Assembly (NCBI GenBank): GCA_964617455.1
Contig: CAZTYF010000008.1
Location: 8,199-72,198 of the forward strand
From: Monoglobus sp964617455
Lineage (GTDB): Bacteria > Bacillota > Clostridia > Monoglobales > Monoglobaceae
Direction of reading: 5' to 3'
DNA: 64,000 bases
Each line of letters begins with the position of its first letter. The first letter of the stretch is position 1. Below, in pieces: positions 53,385 to 61,962 of this stretch. The position numbers were made by a program, and so were the translations under genes. The notes under the pieces are model-generated. The model worked only from the letters and a program-made list of their open reading frames with translations. It was not told the DNA's origin and did not search any database.

Positions 53385-54407
53385 ATGAAGTTCAAAAAGA
53401 TATGTATAAAAGTCCTGCAAAATATCGGTTTCAGATTTTTTGCGGTTTTGTCCTTTGTTTTGCTTTTCGTGGCGCAGCGCCTGCATTGTCTTTCGATTAA
53501 AGCATTGGAACTTCGGGATGTGACCGAGGGATTTTCCATGTCTTCCGTGGGATTCGGAAATTTGGCAAAGTTCTTTGATTATTTTGCGGTTCCCATGAGC
53601 TATTATGCGCTCACAACGGTGGTTCTTGCCGCGATAATACTCATGCTGGGCGTCATCGCTTTGGGACTTTCTCTGTTCCCCTACAGACGTGTTCAAGCCG
53701 TGAATTCAATCGTGTCAATCGTCGGTTGCCTGTGCAGCATAGCCTATGGGATTTTCCTGACCCTTTCCGTTTGGGAATGGCGTGTTGATATCGATATAAG
53801 CGAAATATTGGCCTTTACACCCAACTACTTTTTGATATGGCTTCCGACGGGACTGTTTGCCATAGGTGCCCTGTTTGCCTATGCCTATGCCAAACTGCCC
53901 AACTATCGCCTGGCGGACGGAAAATTTTTCCGTGCCTTGGGTTTTGCTCTGAGCCCGAAAAACTTTATGAGCACGTTTCAAAAGGACGACAATACGGAGG
54001 ACACTTTCCGCTCCAATGTGCCTCTCAATCAGAAAAAATACGCCACAATCAACACCCCCGATTCTCTGAAAAAGGCCAACCGCATTTCGGCCCGAAAACG
54101 CAGAAAGTCCAAGAAATCCGAAGATTCTCTCGGTTCCGACGCCGAGGCCGAAAAAGTTTCAAACCTGCAAAAGGCGGTGGACAATCGGGAGCATGCCGAG
54201 CTGATTGCAAATAAGGCGGCGGATGACGAAAACAGAGCAATGAGGAAAAAGAGAAAGCCCAAAAAGGCGAAAAAGACCCTCTCCTCCAAAAAAATCCCCG
54301 CAAAAAACCAAGAGCCGGCGGATAGTAGAGCCCGGGCCTTGGAAATTGCCAAACTGAAGGCGAAACACGCCGAAGAGGTGGCTGCGAAAGACAGAGAGAT
54401 TTCATAA
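53385..54407 (+). CDS. Membrane protein with long basic cytoplasmic tail, unknown function
   Basis: This 340-residue protein has four hydrophobic spans in the first 180 residues (FRFFAVLSFVLLFVA, YYALTTVVLAAIILMLGVIA, IVSIVGCLCSIAYGIFLTL and WLPTGLFAIGALFAYAYA). The last 120 residues are highly charged, with Lys/Arg clusters (ARKRRKSKKSE, MRKKRKPKKAKK) and coiled-coil character. I do not recognise a family. The basic tail could contact nucleic acid, ribosomes or acidic lipids. GTGGAGG precedes ATG 53385. It has its own promoter and terminator. Confidence 0.75.
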   Translation: MKFKKICIKVLQNIGFRFFAVLSFVLLFVAQRLHCLSIKALELRDVTEGFSMSSVGFGNLAKFFDYFAVPMSYYALTTVVLAAIILMLGVIALGLSLFPYRRVQAVNSIVSIVGCLCSIAYGIFLTLSVWEWRVDIDISEILAFTPNYFLIWLPTGLFAIGALFAYAYAKLPNYRLADGKFFRALGFALSPKNFMSTFQKDDNTEDTFRSNVPLNQKKYATINTPDSLKKANRISARKRRKSKKSEDSLGSDAEAEKVSNLQKAVDNREHAELIANKAADDENRAMRKKRKPKKAKKTLSSKKIPAKNQEPADSRARALEIAKLKAKHAEEVAAKDREIS

Positions 54408-54454
54408 AAAGCCCGTCGGGCTATAAAAAACATCAAAAAAATACCGTATTTTGG

Positions 54455-54485
54455 ATAGAGGGTTTTGCCCTCTATTGTTTTTTTG
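54455..54485 (+). terminator. Intrinsic terminator
   Basis: ATAGAGGG and CCCTCTAT form a stem around TTTTG, followed by TGTTTTTTTT. A weaker hairpin (AGCCCGTCGGGCT) lies at 54410-54423. Confidence 0.85.
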
Positions 54486-54515
54486 TCGTTTAAAAGCAAA
54501 TTTTTGTCAAAAGTC

Positions 54516-54544
54516 TTGCTATTCTACGCAAAATCTGTTAAAAT
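54516..54544 (+). promoter_or_regulatory. Promoter of the amino acid ABC operon
   Basis: TTGCTA (54516-54521), 17 bp, TAAAAT (54539-54544), 40 bp before the permease start. Confidence 0.65.
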
Positions 54545-54583
54545 AGGAGTGATAGTTTGTGATTTAAGGACGGTGATTTATTG

Positions 54584-55276
54584 ATGAGGTTTTTTCAGCC
54601 TATGCTCGACGGATTGTATGCGACATTTATCTATGACGACAGATGGGTGCTTTTTGTCAGAGGCCTTGGGTACACCCTGCTGATTTCTCTGTTCGCTGTA
54701 TTGTTTGGTCTTGTTCTCGGAATTTTGGCTGCTCTCGGCAGACTCTCAAAAGTCAAGGTTTTGAATTGGATTTCCGGCATCTACATTGATGTAATCAGAG
54801 GCACCCCCACCATGGTTCAAGTATTGATTTTCTACTTTGTCATTTTGGCAGGCGCAAGGAGTATTCCCGCCTGGTTCGTGGGAGTTATTGCTTTCAGTAT
54901 CAACAGCGGAGCGTATATCGCCGAGATTGTCAGAGGCGGCATTCTTTCAATCAACAAAGGTCAAACCGAGGCGGGGCGGTCTTTGGGACTCACCCGTTCC
55001 CAGACCATGCGATTGATTATTATGCCCCAAACCCTGAAGAATATCCTTCCCTCTCTTGTCAATGAGTTTATCGTTCTCATCAAAGAGACCGCGGTTATCG
55101 GTATGATTAACAATATCGACCTGCTCGGTGCCGCCAAGAAGGTCCAAACCCTTACCTACGACTTTTTGTGGCCCCTTTTATCCTGTGCGGCAATTTATTA
55201 CGTTGTTATCAAAATCTTTTCCGTGCTCCTCGCAAAATTCGAGAAGCGCCTTCGTGCCAGTGATGACAGACGATAG
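54584..55276 (+). CDS. Polar amino acid ABC transporter permease (HisM/GlnP-like)
   Basis: This 230-residue permease has five membrane spans. LGYTLLISLFAVLFGLVLGI and the motif IRGTPTMVQVLIFYF are hallmarks of His/Glu/Gln permeases. The EAA loop is EAGRSLGLTRSQTMRLIIMP. ATG 54584 is preferred over the TTG just before it. It is followed 12 bp later by the ATPase gene and then by the binding protein, forming a complete importer. It should form a homodimer since no second permease is present. Confidence 0.94.
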   Translation: MRFFQPMLDGLYATFIYDDRWVLFVRGLGYTLLISLFAVLFGLVLGILAALGRLSKVKVLNWISGIYIDVIRGTPTMVQVLIFYFVILAGARSIPAWFVGVIAFSINSGAYIAEIVRGGILSINKGQTEAGRSLGLTRSQTMRLIIMPQTLKNILPSLVNEFIVLIKETAVIGMINNIDLLGAAKKVQTLTYDFLWPLLSCAAIYYVVIKIFSVLLAKFEKRLRASDDRR

Positions 55277-55288
55277 GAGGGTTTATTT

Positions 55289-56020
55289 ATGTCAATGATT
55301 GAAATTAAAAATTTGAAGAAATGCTTCGGCGACCACGTTGTTTTGAAGGACATAAGCGAAAACATCGAAAAAGGCGAGAAAATCGTTGTGATAGGTCCCT
55401 CCGGAAGCGGAAAATCCACCTTCCTCCGCTGCATAAACAGACTTGAAGAGCCCACCGAAGGACAGATTTATGTGGACGGGGAAGATATTTGTGACAAAAA
55501 ATGCAATATCAACCATATTCGGGAAAAGATGGGCATGGTGTTTCAGCAATTCAATCTTTTCCCTCACCTCAATGTTTTGGACAATATAACCTTGGCGCCC
55601 GTCAATGTGAAAAAGCAGGACAAGGATGCGGCAAAACGTCGGGCCCTTGAACTGCTGAAAACCGTGGGCCTTGAGGAAAAGGCCGAGGCCTATCCGGGTC
55701 AGCTTTCCGGCGGCCAGCAGCAGAGAATCGCCATAGCGAGAGCCCTTGCCATGGACCCGGAGATAATGCTGTTCGATGAGCCCACATCCGCTCTCGACCC
55801 CGAAATGGTGGGCGAAGTTTTGGATGTTATGAAAAAACTGGCAAATGCGGGAATGACCATGGTCGTTGTGACCCACGAAATGGGTTTTGCCAAGGAAATC
55901 GCATCTCGGGTGTTCTTTATGGATGAGGGGATTATCTATGAGCAAGGCTCGCCCTCGGAAATCTTCGATACGCCGAAAAACCCCCGAACTCAATCGTTTT
56001 TAAGCAAAATTATAAAATAA
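55289..56020 (+). CDS. Polar amino acid ABC transporter ATP-binding protein (GlnQ-like)
   Basis: This 243-residue ATPase has Walker A GPSGSGKST, the Q-loop in VFQQFNLFPHLNVLDN, signature LSGGQQQRIAIARAL, Walker B IMLFDEPTSALDPEMV and the H-loop VVVTHEMGFA. These match the GlnQ/HisP group that powers uptake of glutamine and similar amino acids. AGGAGGG precedes the ATG. It lies between the permease and the binding-protein gene of the same system. Confidence 0.95.
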   Translation: MSMIEIKNLKKCFGDHVVLKDISENIEKGEKIVVIGPSGSGKSTFLRCINRLEEPTEGQIYVDGEDICDKKCNINHIREKMGMVFQQFNLFPHLNVLDNITLAPVNVKKQDKDAAKRRALELLKTVGLEEKAEAYPGQLSGGQQQRIAIARALAMDPEIMLFDEPTSALDPEMVGEVLDVMKKLANAGMTMVVVTHEMGFAKEIASRVFFMDEGIIYEQGSPSEIFDTPKNPRTQSFLSKIIK

Positions 56021-56047
56021 AAAAATTTAAAAGAGGAGTGACTGAGA

Positions 56048-56926
56048 ATGAAGAATTTGAAGAAAGTATTGGCGGTAATCCTTGCAATGTCTCTTTGCGT
56101 TTGCCTGCTTGCGGCCTGCGGAGGTTCATCCCAAGACGCGGCGAGCGGCGGAGCGGAGTCCGGCAACGAATCCGGCGGCGAGCTGATTATGGCCACAAAT
56201 GCCGCATTCCCGCCTTTTGAGTTCACAACATCCAACGGCCTGGTTGGCGAGTATGACGGTATTGACATTGCGATTGCCCAAAAAATCGCCGAAAAGGCAG
56301 GCAAGACCCTCAAGGTTTCCGACATGGAATTCGACGGCATCATTGCGGCGGTTTCAACGGGAAAAGTCGATATGGGTATTGCGGGCATGACCGTAACCGA
56401 GGAGAGGAAAAACAACGTTGACTTCTCCGACCCCTACTATGTTGCCGAGCAGGTTATTGTGGTTCCCGAGGATAACACGGATATCACCTCTGCCGAAGAT
56501 TTGAAAAACGGCAAAAAAGTCGGCGTTGTCATAGGCTACACCGCCGATAACATCGTAACCGATGATTTGGCTCTTGACGAGGGAAACATCGTTCGTGCCA
56601 ACAGGGGCATCGACGTTGTTCAGGATGTTAAGAACGGCAGACTGGATGCGGTGGTAATCGACTCCTATACCGGAAAGAAATTGGCGGAAAGCACCGGCCT
56701 CAAAGTTGTCGAAGACACCGAAGCGTTCGCCTCCGAGGAATATGCCGTTGCCGTAAAGAAGGGCAATACGGAGCTCCTTGAGGTAATCAACTCAACCCTT
56801 GCGGAAATGAAGGAGAGCGGAGAAATCGAGGAATTGGCGGCCAAATACAATGACACGGCTGTTGACGAAACCGGTGAGGAAGTTGCGACCGAGGGAGAGC
56901 CCGTCGGCGAGGCGGCTGCGGAATAG
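56048..56926 (+). CDS. Polar amino acid ABC transporter substrate-binding lipoprotein
   Basis: This 292-residue lipoprotein of the periplasmic-binding-protein family 3 has a lipobox LLAACG with Cys near residue 24, a Ser/Gly-rich spacer, and the core LIMATNAAFPPFEF, GIDIAIAQKIAEKAGK, MGIAGMTVTEERK and DFSDPYYVAEQVIVV. The bound ligand is a polar amino acid; the sequence does not tell which. GAGGAGTG lies before ATG 56048. It ends with an acidic tail. Confidence 0.95.
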   Translation: MKNLKKVLAVILAMSLCVCLLAACGGSSQDAASGGAESGNESGGELIMATNAAFPPFEFTTSNGLVGEYDGIDIAIAQKIAEKAGKTLKVSDMEFDGIIAAVSTGKVDMGIAGMTVTEERKNNVDFSDPYYVAEQVIVVPEDNTDITSAEDLKNGKKVGVVIGYTADNIVTDDLALDEGNIVRANRGIDVVQDVKNGRLDAVVIDSYTGKKLAESTGLKVVEDTEAFASEEYAVAVKKGNTELLEVINSTLAEMKESGEIEELAAKYNDTAVDETGEEVATEGEPVGEAAAE

Positions 56927-56976
56927 CCCGCATATCGGCTTTAAAGACACGCAAATTCGGCTCCATTCGAAATATC

Positions 56977-57006
56977 TCAAAAGGGCGGGAATATCCGCCC
57001 TTTTGA
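56977..57006 (+). terminator. Terminator of the amino acid ABC operon
   Basis: TCAAAAGGGCGG and CCGCCCTTTTGA form a 12-bp stem around GAATAT. The T-tract is only four bases long and part of the stem. Confidence 0.75.
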
Positions 57007-57046
57007 ATTGGGGCAAATACGAAATACATCGAAGGGCAAAACCTAT

Positions 57047-57075
57047 TTGACAACGGGATTTTTTTGTGCTATAAT
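57047..57075 (+). promoter_or_regulatory. Consensus promoter of the DUF975 gene
   Basis: TTGACA (57047-57052), 17 bp, TATAAT (57070-57075): both hexamers are perfect. The ATG is 35 bp downstream. Confidence 0.85.
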
Positions 57076-57109
57076 TGCCTCGTCAACAAGTTTGAAGGGA
57101 GTCTTTTTT

Positions 57110-57877
57110 ATGAAAAGCAGCAATTTCAAAAGATTGGCGCTGGACCAGCTTAGGGGACATTGGGGCTCGGTTATCGGAGCCTTTATCGTTCCCATCTTGG
57201 CGATTATCGCTTTGGAGCTGGTTGCCATAACGCCTCGGACTGTTTTATATATTATGGAAACCTCCGGATTTTCTTATCACTATTCCGGATACGGGATGCA
57301 TTTGCCCTACCACTGGTACCTGTTGACTCGGTTTATGTCCCTCCTGAGAATTGCATTGGGCGTCGGAGTGTTCCTCGCTTGTGCCCTGTTCCTGTACGGC
57401 GTATCTCGGTTTTTGCTTGATTTTATTCGCACGGGCAGAACGGAATTCGGAAATATATTCGCGGGCTTCACAAGCGGCGGCAGGACCTTTGGCCGCTCCG
57501 TATTGCTTGAATTGCTCATCTCGGTGTTTACATTCCTGTGGTCGATGCTTCTGTTCATTCCGGGAATTGTGGCGGAGTACAGATATGCCATGGCGTTTTA
57601 TATCTTGGCGGATAATGGCAATATGACGGCCAAAGAGGCCCTTGACGCAAGCAAGGAAATGATGGTCGGCCACAAATGGGAGTTGTTTAAACTCCACCTG
57701 AGCTTCATCGGTTGGGCAATCCTGTCCTGTTTGACTTGCGGAATCGGCTTTATTTTCCTGATTCCCTATATGCGTACGGCGGAGGGTAATTTTTACGAAT
57801 ACTTGAGAGGCATCAATTCCGCGAAAACCCATAATGAATACGAATATACATCCGAGGATCAAGTATATTACATGTAG
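57110..57877 (+). CDS. DUF975 family integral membrane protein
   Basis: This 255-residue protein starts with SSNFKRLALDQLRGHWGSVI, the conserved N-terminus of DUF975 proteins, followed by about six membrane spans, a cytoplasmic segment FLLDFIRTGRTEFGNIFAGF and MTAKEALDASKEMMVGHKWELF, both typical of the family. Its function is not known. ATG 57110 follows AAGGGAG; the frame extends 34 codons upstream into the promoter and can be ignored. A consensus promoter suggests strong constitutive expression. Confidence 0.9.
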   Translation: MKSSNFKRLALDQLRGHWGSVIGAFIVPILAIIALELVAITPRTVLYIMETSGFSYHYSGYGMHLPYHWYLLTRFMSLLRIALGVGVFLACALFLYGVSRFLLDFIRTGRTEFGNIFAGFTSGGRTFGRSVLLELLISVFTFLWSMLLFIPGIVAEYRYAMAFYILADNGNMTAKEALDASKEMMVGHKWELFKLHLSFIGWAILSCLTCGIGFIFLIPYMRTAEGNFYEYLRGINSAKTHNEYEYTSEDQVYYM

Positions 57878-57932
57878 GATTAATTGGAATTTTATCGACT
57901 TTAAAACAAAGGGAAAGAAGGTCGGAGCGAAT

Positions 57933-58310
57933 ATGGCGGAGTTGTCCCGATATTTTCAAAGCATCGTGGAAACCGACAAATGTCCGGTGGTTGTGTGCGA
58001 CCTTGACAATACGATTATATATATGAATCCCGCTGCGGCGGAGCGATATTCCAAACGAGGCGGCCGTGGCCTTGTGGGCTCGAATTTGATGGACTGCCAC
58101 TCACCGAATTCTCGGGGAAAAATCGGGAAAGTAATCGAATGGTTCCGAAAGGACAAGAGCAACAACCGGGTCTATACATCTCACAACGAAAAAGAGAATA
58201 AAGATGTGTATATGATTGCCCTGCGGGATGATGAGGGAGAGCTCATCGGATATTACGAAAAACATGAATACCGCACCCCCGAAAGGGCACGGTTTTATGA
58301 TCCGGCATAA
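57933..58310 (+). CDS. Small stand-alone PAS domain protein
   Basis: The 125-residue protein is nearly all one PAS domain: CPVVVCDLDNTIIYMNPAAA, GLVGSNLMDCHSP and YMIALRDDEGELIGYYEKHE. There is no output domain, so it may bind a partner or cofactor. ATG 57933 follows GGTCGGAG; the frame continues upstream into the DUF975 gene but without a ribosome site. It lies 55 bp after DUF975 on the same strand and may be co-transcribed. Confidence 0.85.
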   Translation: MAELSRYFQSIVETDKCPVVVCDLDNTIIYMNPAAAERYSKRGGRGLVGSNLMDCHSPNSRGKIGKVIEWFRKDKSNNRVYTSHNEKENKDVYMIALRDDEGELIGYYEKHEYRTPERARFYDPA

Positions 58311-58382
58311 TTCCCTTGATACAAAATGTAACCCCGAAAGTGTATGATTTGAGGCGGTCGGCGGATATCGGTTTTATGACCC

Positions 58383-60215
58383 TTATCCGCCAATCGCCTT
58401 ATTTGCGGCATAATATCTGCCCTTTAGGGCCATCAGTTCCGCGTGGGTTCCGCTTTCGCAAATCTCGCCGTCGTGAATCACGATTATATTGTCCGCATCC
58501 CGTATGGTGGACAGACGATGGGCAATGGTAATCCCCGTGCGGTTTTCCATAAGATTGAGAAGGGCCCTTTGAATGTCCTTTTCGGTTTTGGTGTCCACCG
58601 AGCCCGTCGCCTCATCCAAAATCAACACCGGGCTGCTGTGGAGCAGGGCTCGGGCAATGGCAATGAGCTGTCTCTGACCCTCGCTCAGACTGTCCCGACT
58701 TCCGGACACCACCGTATCATAGCCGTTGCGCAGACGCCGAATAAAGCCGTCCGCTCCTGCTGTTTTGGCTGCCTCAATCACTTGCTTTCGACTCGCATCG
58801 GGACGGGAATAGCGTATATTGTCAAGTATCGTTCCGCTGAAGAGGCAGGTGTCCTGGAGGACCACGGAGAAACACTTTTCCAAGCTTTCCCGTTTGATGT
58901 TGCGAATGTTCACACCATCCAAAAGTATCTCTCCGCTGTCCGTGTCATAAAACCGCGTAAGCAGGTTGATGATGGTCGTCTTGCCGGACCCCGTTTCCCC
59001 CACAAGGGCCACATTTTCTCCGGAATGAACCCGAAACGAGATATTTTTCAGCACCGGACGTCCCGGTATATAGGAAAAGCAAACGTTCCTAAACTCTATT
59101 TCTCCCCTCACATTGTCCATATCCACCGAATTTTCTCCGTCGGGAGTCTCTTCCTGTTCGTCCAGGATTTCAAAGACTCTCTCCGCTCCCGCCAAGGCGG
59201 ATTGGATATTGTTAAAAAGCCCGGCTATGGAATTGAGAGGCGTGGCGAATTGCTTGGAATAGGTCATAAAGCTAACCGCCGTGCCGATAAGCAACCCGTA
59301 TTTGGCGCACAAAATTCCTCCCACCGTGGCGGTGATTGCAAAAGTCAGGTTGTTGATAACCCCCATCAGGGGCATCATAAAACCCGCCCAGGTTTGGGCC
59401 TTGGTGCCGCTCTCCTTCAATTCATCGTTTATTTTCCCAAACTCCTCAAGTTTGGCGTCCTCCTTTGAGAAGGTTTTTATCATTTTGAGCCCATAGACGC
59501 TCTCCTCGATAATTCCCCCCAAAGTGCCCAAAGCCCGCTGCTGTTTGAGGAAATTGCTGCGGCTTCTCGAGGATATTACCTTTGTCAGGATAAATACCAT
59601 GGGCACGCAAACCAACACCGTGACGGTGAGAGGGATACTGAGAGAGAGCATAATTGCCAGAGAGCCTAAAATGGTCAGAGCCGCAGACGCCAGTTGAGTT
59701 GCCGATTGGGCAATCGTTCCGCTAATTGTGTCGGTATCGTTTGTCAGGCGGCTCATGGTGTCTCCCCGCTGGGTGGTGTCAAAGAAGCCCAAAGGCAGTT
59801 TTTGAAGTTTGGCGAACATTTCGGAGCGGAGGGTTGCCACCAGTTTTTGAGAAACCTTCAATATGGTAACCGAGCTTATCGTGCTCACCGCCCAGTTGGA
59901 AATATAAAGGCCCACGATTATCGCAGCCATGGTATAGAGCAATCCCAGGTCCACCTGCATAAGCTCCGGGACAAAGGCATTGAACGCCTTGCCCACATAG
60001 AGGGGTATCAGCACCGAAATAAGCGAGGACATCAAAGTGAGGACCACCGCGATGATTACGGGCTTTTTGAATTTCAGGTACACCGACATCAGGCGTATCA
60101 GGGTTCCCTTTTGGTCTTTGGCCCGCTCATTGTTGGAAAATCGGGATACTCCTCCCACCTTGGGGCCGCCCATACGGGGCATTTCGGCTCTTTTGTTTTG
60201 AGTGCCTTCCGCCAT
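58383..60215 (-). CDS. ABC exporter half-transporter with canonical ATPase site
   Basis: This 610-residue protein has a cytoplasmic N-terminal tail, six membrane spans (about 50-340) and a nucleotide-binding domain. Motifs are Walker A GETGSGKTT, signature LSEGQRQLIAIARAL, Walker B VLILDEATGSVD with the catalytic Glu, and H-loop TIAHRLSTI. It pairs with the gene just upstream (2-bp gap), which has a degenerate site, as in heterodimeric multidrug or lipid exporters such as BmrCD and LmrCD. GGAGGTGG precedes ATG 60215. The exported compound is unknown. Confidence 0.94.
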   Translation of the reverse strand: MAEGTQNKRAEMPRMGGPKVGGVSRFSNNERAKDQKGTLIRLMSVYLKFKKPVIIAVVLTLMSSLISVLIPLYVGKAFNAFVPELMQVDLGLLYTMAAIIVGLYISNWAVSTISSVTILKVSQKLVATLRSEMFAKLQKLPLGFFDTTQRGDTMSRLTNDTDTISGTIAQSATQLASAALTILGSLAIMLSLSIPLTVTVLVCVPMVFILTKVISSRSRSNFLKQQRALGTLGGIIEESVYGLKMIKTFSKEDAKLEEFGKINDELKESGTKAQTWAGFMMPLMGVINNLTFAITATVGGILCAKYGLLIGTAVSFMTYSKQFATPLNSIAGLFNNIQSALAGAERVFEILDEQEETPDGENSVDMDNVRGEIEFRNVCFSYIPGRPVLKNISFRVHSGENVALVGETGSGKTTIINLLTRFYDTDSGEILLDGVNIRNIKRESLEKCFSVVLQDTCLFSGTILDNIRYSRPDASRKQVIEAAKTAGADGFIRRLRNGYDTVVSGSRDSLSEGQRQLIAIARALLHSSPVLILDEATGSVDTKTEKDIQRALLNLMENRTGITIAHRLSTIRDADNIIVIHDGEICESGTHAELMALKGRYYAANKAIGG

Positions 60216-60217
60216 AA

Positions 60218-61924
60218 CTACACCACCTCCACCGTTTGAGACTCATATATGTCTCGATATATGGGGCAGTTTTGAAGGAGCGCCTCATGGTTTCCCCAGC
60301 CCGCAAGGCTGCCTTCCTCAAGTACCAAAATCTTATCGGCATCCATGGCGGCGGAGCAGCGTTGGGTTATCAATATGACGGTTCTGCCGCTGCCCGAGAT
60401 GTTTTTCTTGACCTTCTTTTCGGTGATGGGGTCAAGGGCGCTTGTGGCGTCATCCAATATAAGAATGGGCGAATTTTTCATCAGAGCCCGTGCGATGGAG
60501 ATTCTCTGCTTCTGTCCGCCCGACACATTGACTCCTCCGCTTCCCAAAAAGCTGTCGGCGCCGTCTTTCATTTCAAAAACGAAATCCGCCTCTGCGGCTT
60601 CGAGGACCGCCCGGGTTTGTGCATCCGATGCGTCCGGGTTGCTCCAGTTCACATTGTCCCGAACGGTGCCGGAAAACAGGGTGGCTTTTTGGGGCACGGG
60701 AGCGATAGAGTTTCTGAGGGTTGAAATCTTCATATCCCTGATATCAATCCCGTCAATCAAAATTTCGCCGTCGGTCACGTCATAGAGACGAAGGAGCAGC
60801 CAGGCCACCGTGGATTTCCCGGAGCCCGTGGGGCCGATTACGGCAATTTTTTCCCCTGCCTCCGCCTTGAATGAAAGGTTTTTCAGGGACGGCAGACCGC
60901 TGGAGCCGGGATAGGAAAAGGTCACATTTCGGAATTCGATTGCGCCTTTGATTTTCGGCGATGAGCCTGCATTTTCAAAATCGTCGGTACTGTCCAAAAC
61001 TTCGCTGACCCTCTCCACGGATGCCCGTGTTCTGACAAAGGTGTTGAATATATTCGTAATCATCATCAGGGACGACAAAATCTGGGTCATATAGACAATG
61101 AAAGCCGAAATCTGTCCGGGCTCCGTCAAGCCAAGGCTGAAAAGACGGCTGCCCATCAGCAGCGCAGCCCCGGTGGCAAATCCCACCATCAGCGTCAAAA
61201 TCGGGGAAACGAATGTGATAATAATCTGGGCTCTGACACCTTTTCGATACAAATCGTCGTTTTTTTCTTCAAACCGCTCCGCCTCCTCCTCATAGGTTCC
61301 GAAAGCCTTGACCAAGCGGACGCCCATAAGGTATTCCTCAACGGCACTGTTTAAGGTGTCCATGGACTTTTGCAGTCTGCGAACCGCCGGATGGGACAGT
61401 TTCATACTCAAAAAAAGCAAAACACCCACAACAGCCACAAGGGTATATATAATCACGCTCATCCGCAAATTCAGCATTGAGGCCAAGATTATACTGCCCA
61501 AACAGGTCAGGGGCGCTTTGAAAAAAATCCGCATGGTGCCGTTGGCGAATTGTGTAAGCTGAGTCACATCCCCGGTCATGCGCGTAATAAGAGAGCCGTT
61601 TTCCAATCGGTCACAGCTCTCTTGTCTTAAATTCAAGATTTTTTTGAAGAGGTCATAGCGGAGTTCCGCACCGAAACTTTGGGAAATGCGGCTTGCAAGG
61701 ATATTCCTCGATATGGCAAAGACCGCTCCCAAGGCGGTTATCAATATCATGCGCAGTCCCCAAAAATAAACGGCGGAGACCGAGCCTTGTCCTATTCCCT
61801 CGTTGATGATATGAGACATGAGAGTGGGGCCCATAAGGTCGCAAAGGGCTTCGAGAGCAACGCAAACCACCGCAGCGAAAAAGCCCCATTTATACTTCCC
61901 GAAATAATGCGAGTACAGCCTCAA
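60218..61924 (-). CDS. ABC exporter half-transporter with degenerate ATPase site
   Basis: This 568-residue protein has six membrane spans (about 15-300) and an ATPase domain with Walker A GPTGSGKST and signature VSGGQKQRISIARAL. The Walker B is ILILDDATSALD, with Asp in place of the catalytic Glu, and the H-loop is LITQRCSAA, with Gln in place of His. These changes define the non-hydrolysing site of heterodimeric exporters. The start seems to be TTG 61924, with GGGGG 7 nt before it; no ATG is available upstream before a stop. It is the first gene of the pair and follows a GH3 gene by 38 bp. Confidence 0.93.
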   Translation of the reverse strand: MRLYSHYFGKYKWGFFAAVVCVALEALCDLMGPTLMSHIINEGIGQGSVSAVYFWGLRMILITALGAVFAISRNILASRISQSFGAELRYDLFKKILNLRQESCDRLENGSLITRMTGDVTQLTQFANGTMRIFFKAPLTCLGSIILASMLNLRMSVIIYTLVAVVGVLLFLSMKLSHPAVRRLQKSMDTLNSAVEEYLMGVRLVKAFGTYEEEAERFEEKNDDLYRKGVRAQIIITFVSPILTLMVGFATGAALLMGSRLFSLGLTEPGQISAFIVYMTQILSSLMMITNIFNTFVRTRASVERVSEVLDSTDDFENAGSSPKIKGAIEFRNVTFSYPGSSGLPSLKNLSFKAEAGEKIAVIGPTGSGKSTVAWLLLRLYDVTDGEILIDGIDIRDMKISTLRNSIAPVPQKATLFSGTVRDNVNWSNPDASDAQTRAVLEAAEADFVFEMKDGADSFLGSGGVNVSGGQKQRISIARALMKNSPILILDDATSALDPITEKKVKKNISGSGRTVILITQRCSAAMDADKILVLEEGSLAGWGNHEALLQNCPIYRDIYESQTVEVV

Positions 61925-61962
61925 AAAGAAGCCCCCATTCTCTCTGATTTTACCTCAATCCG

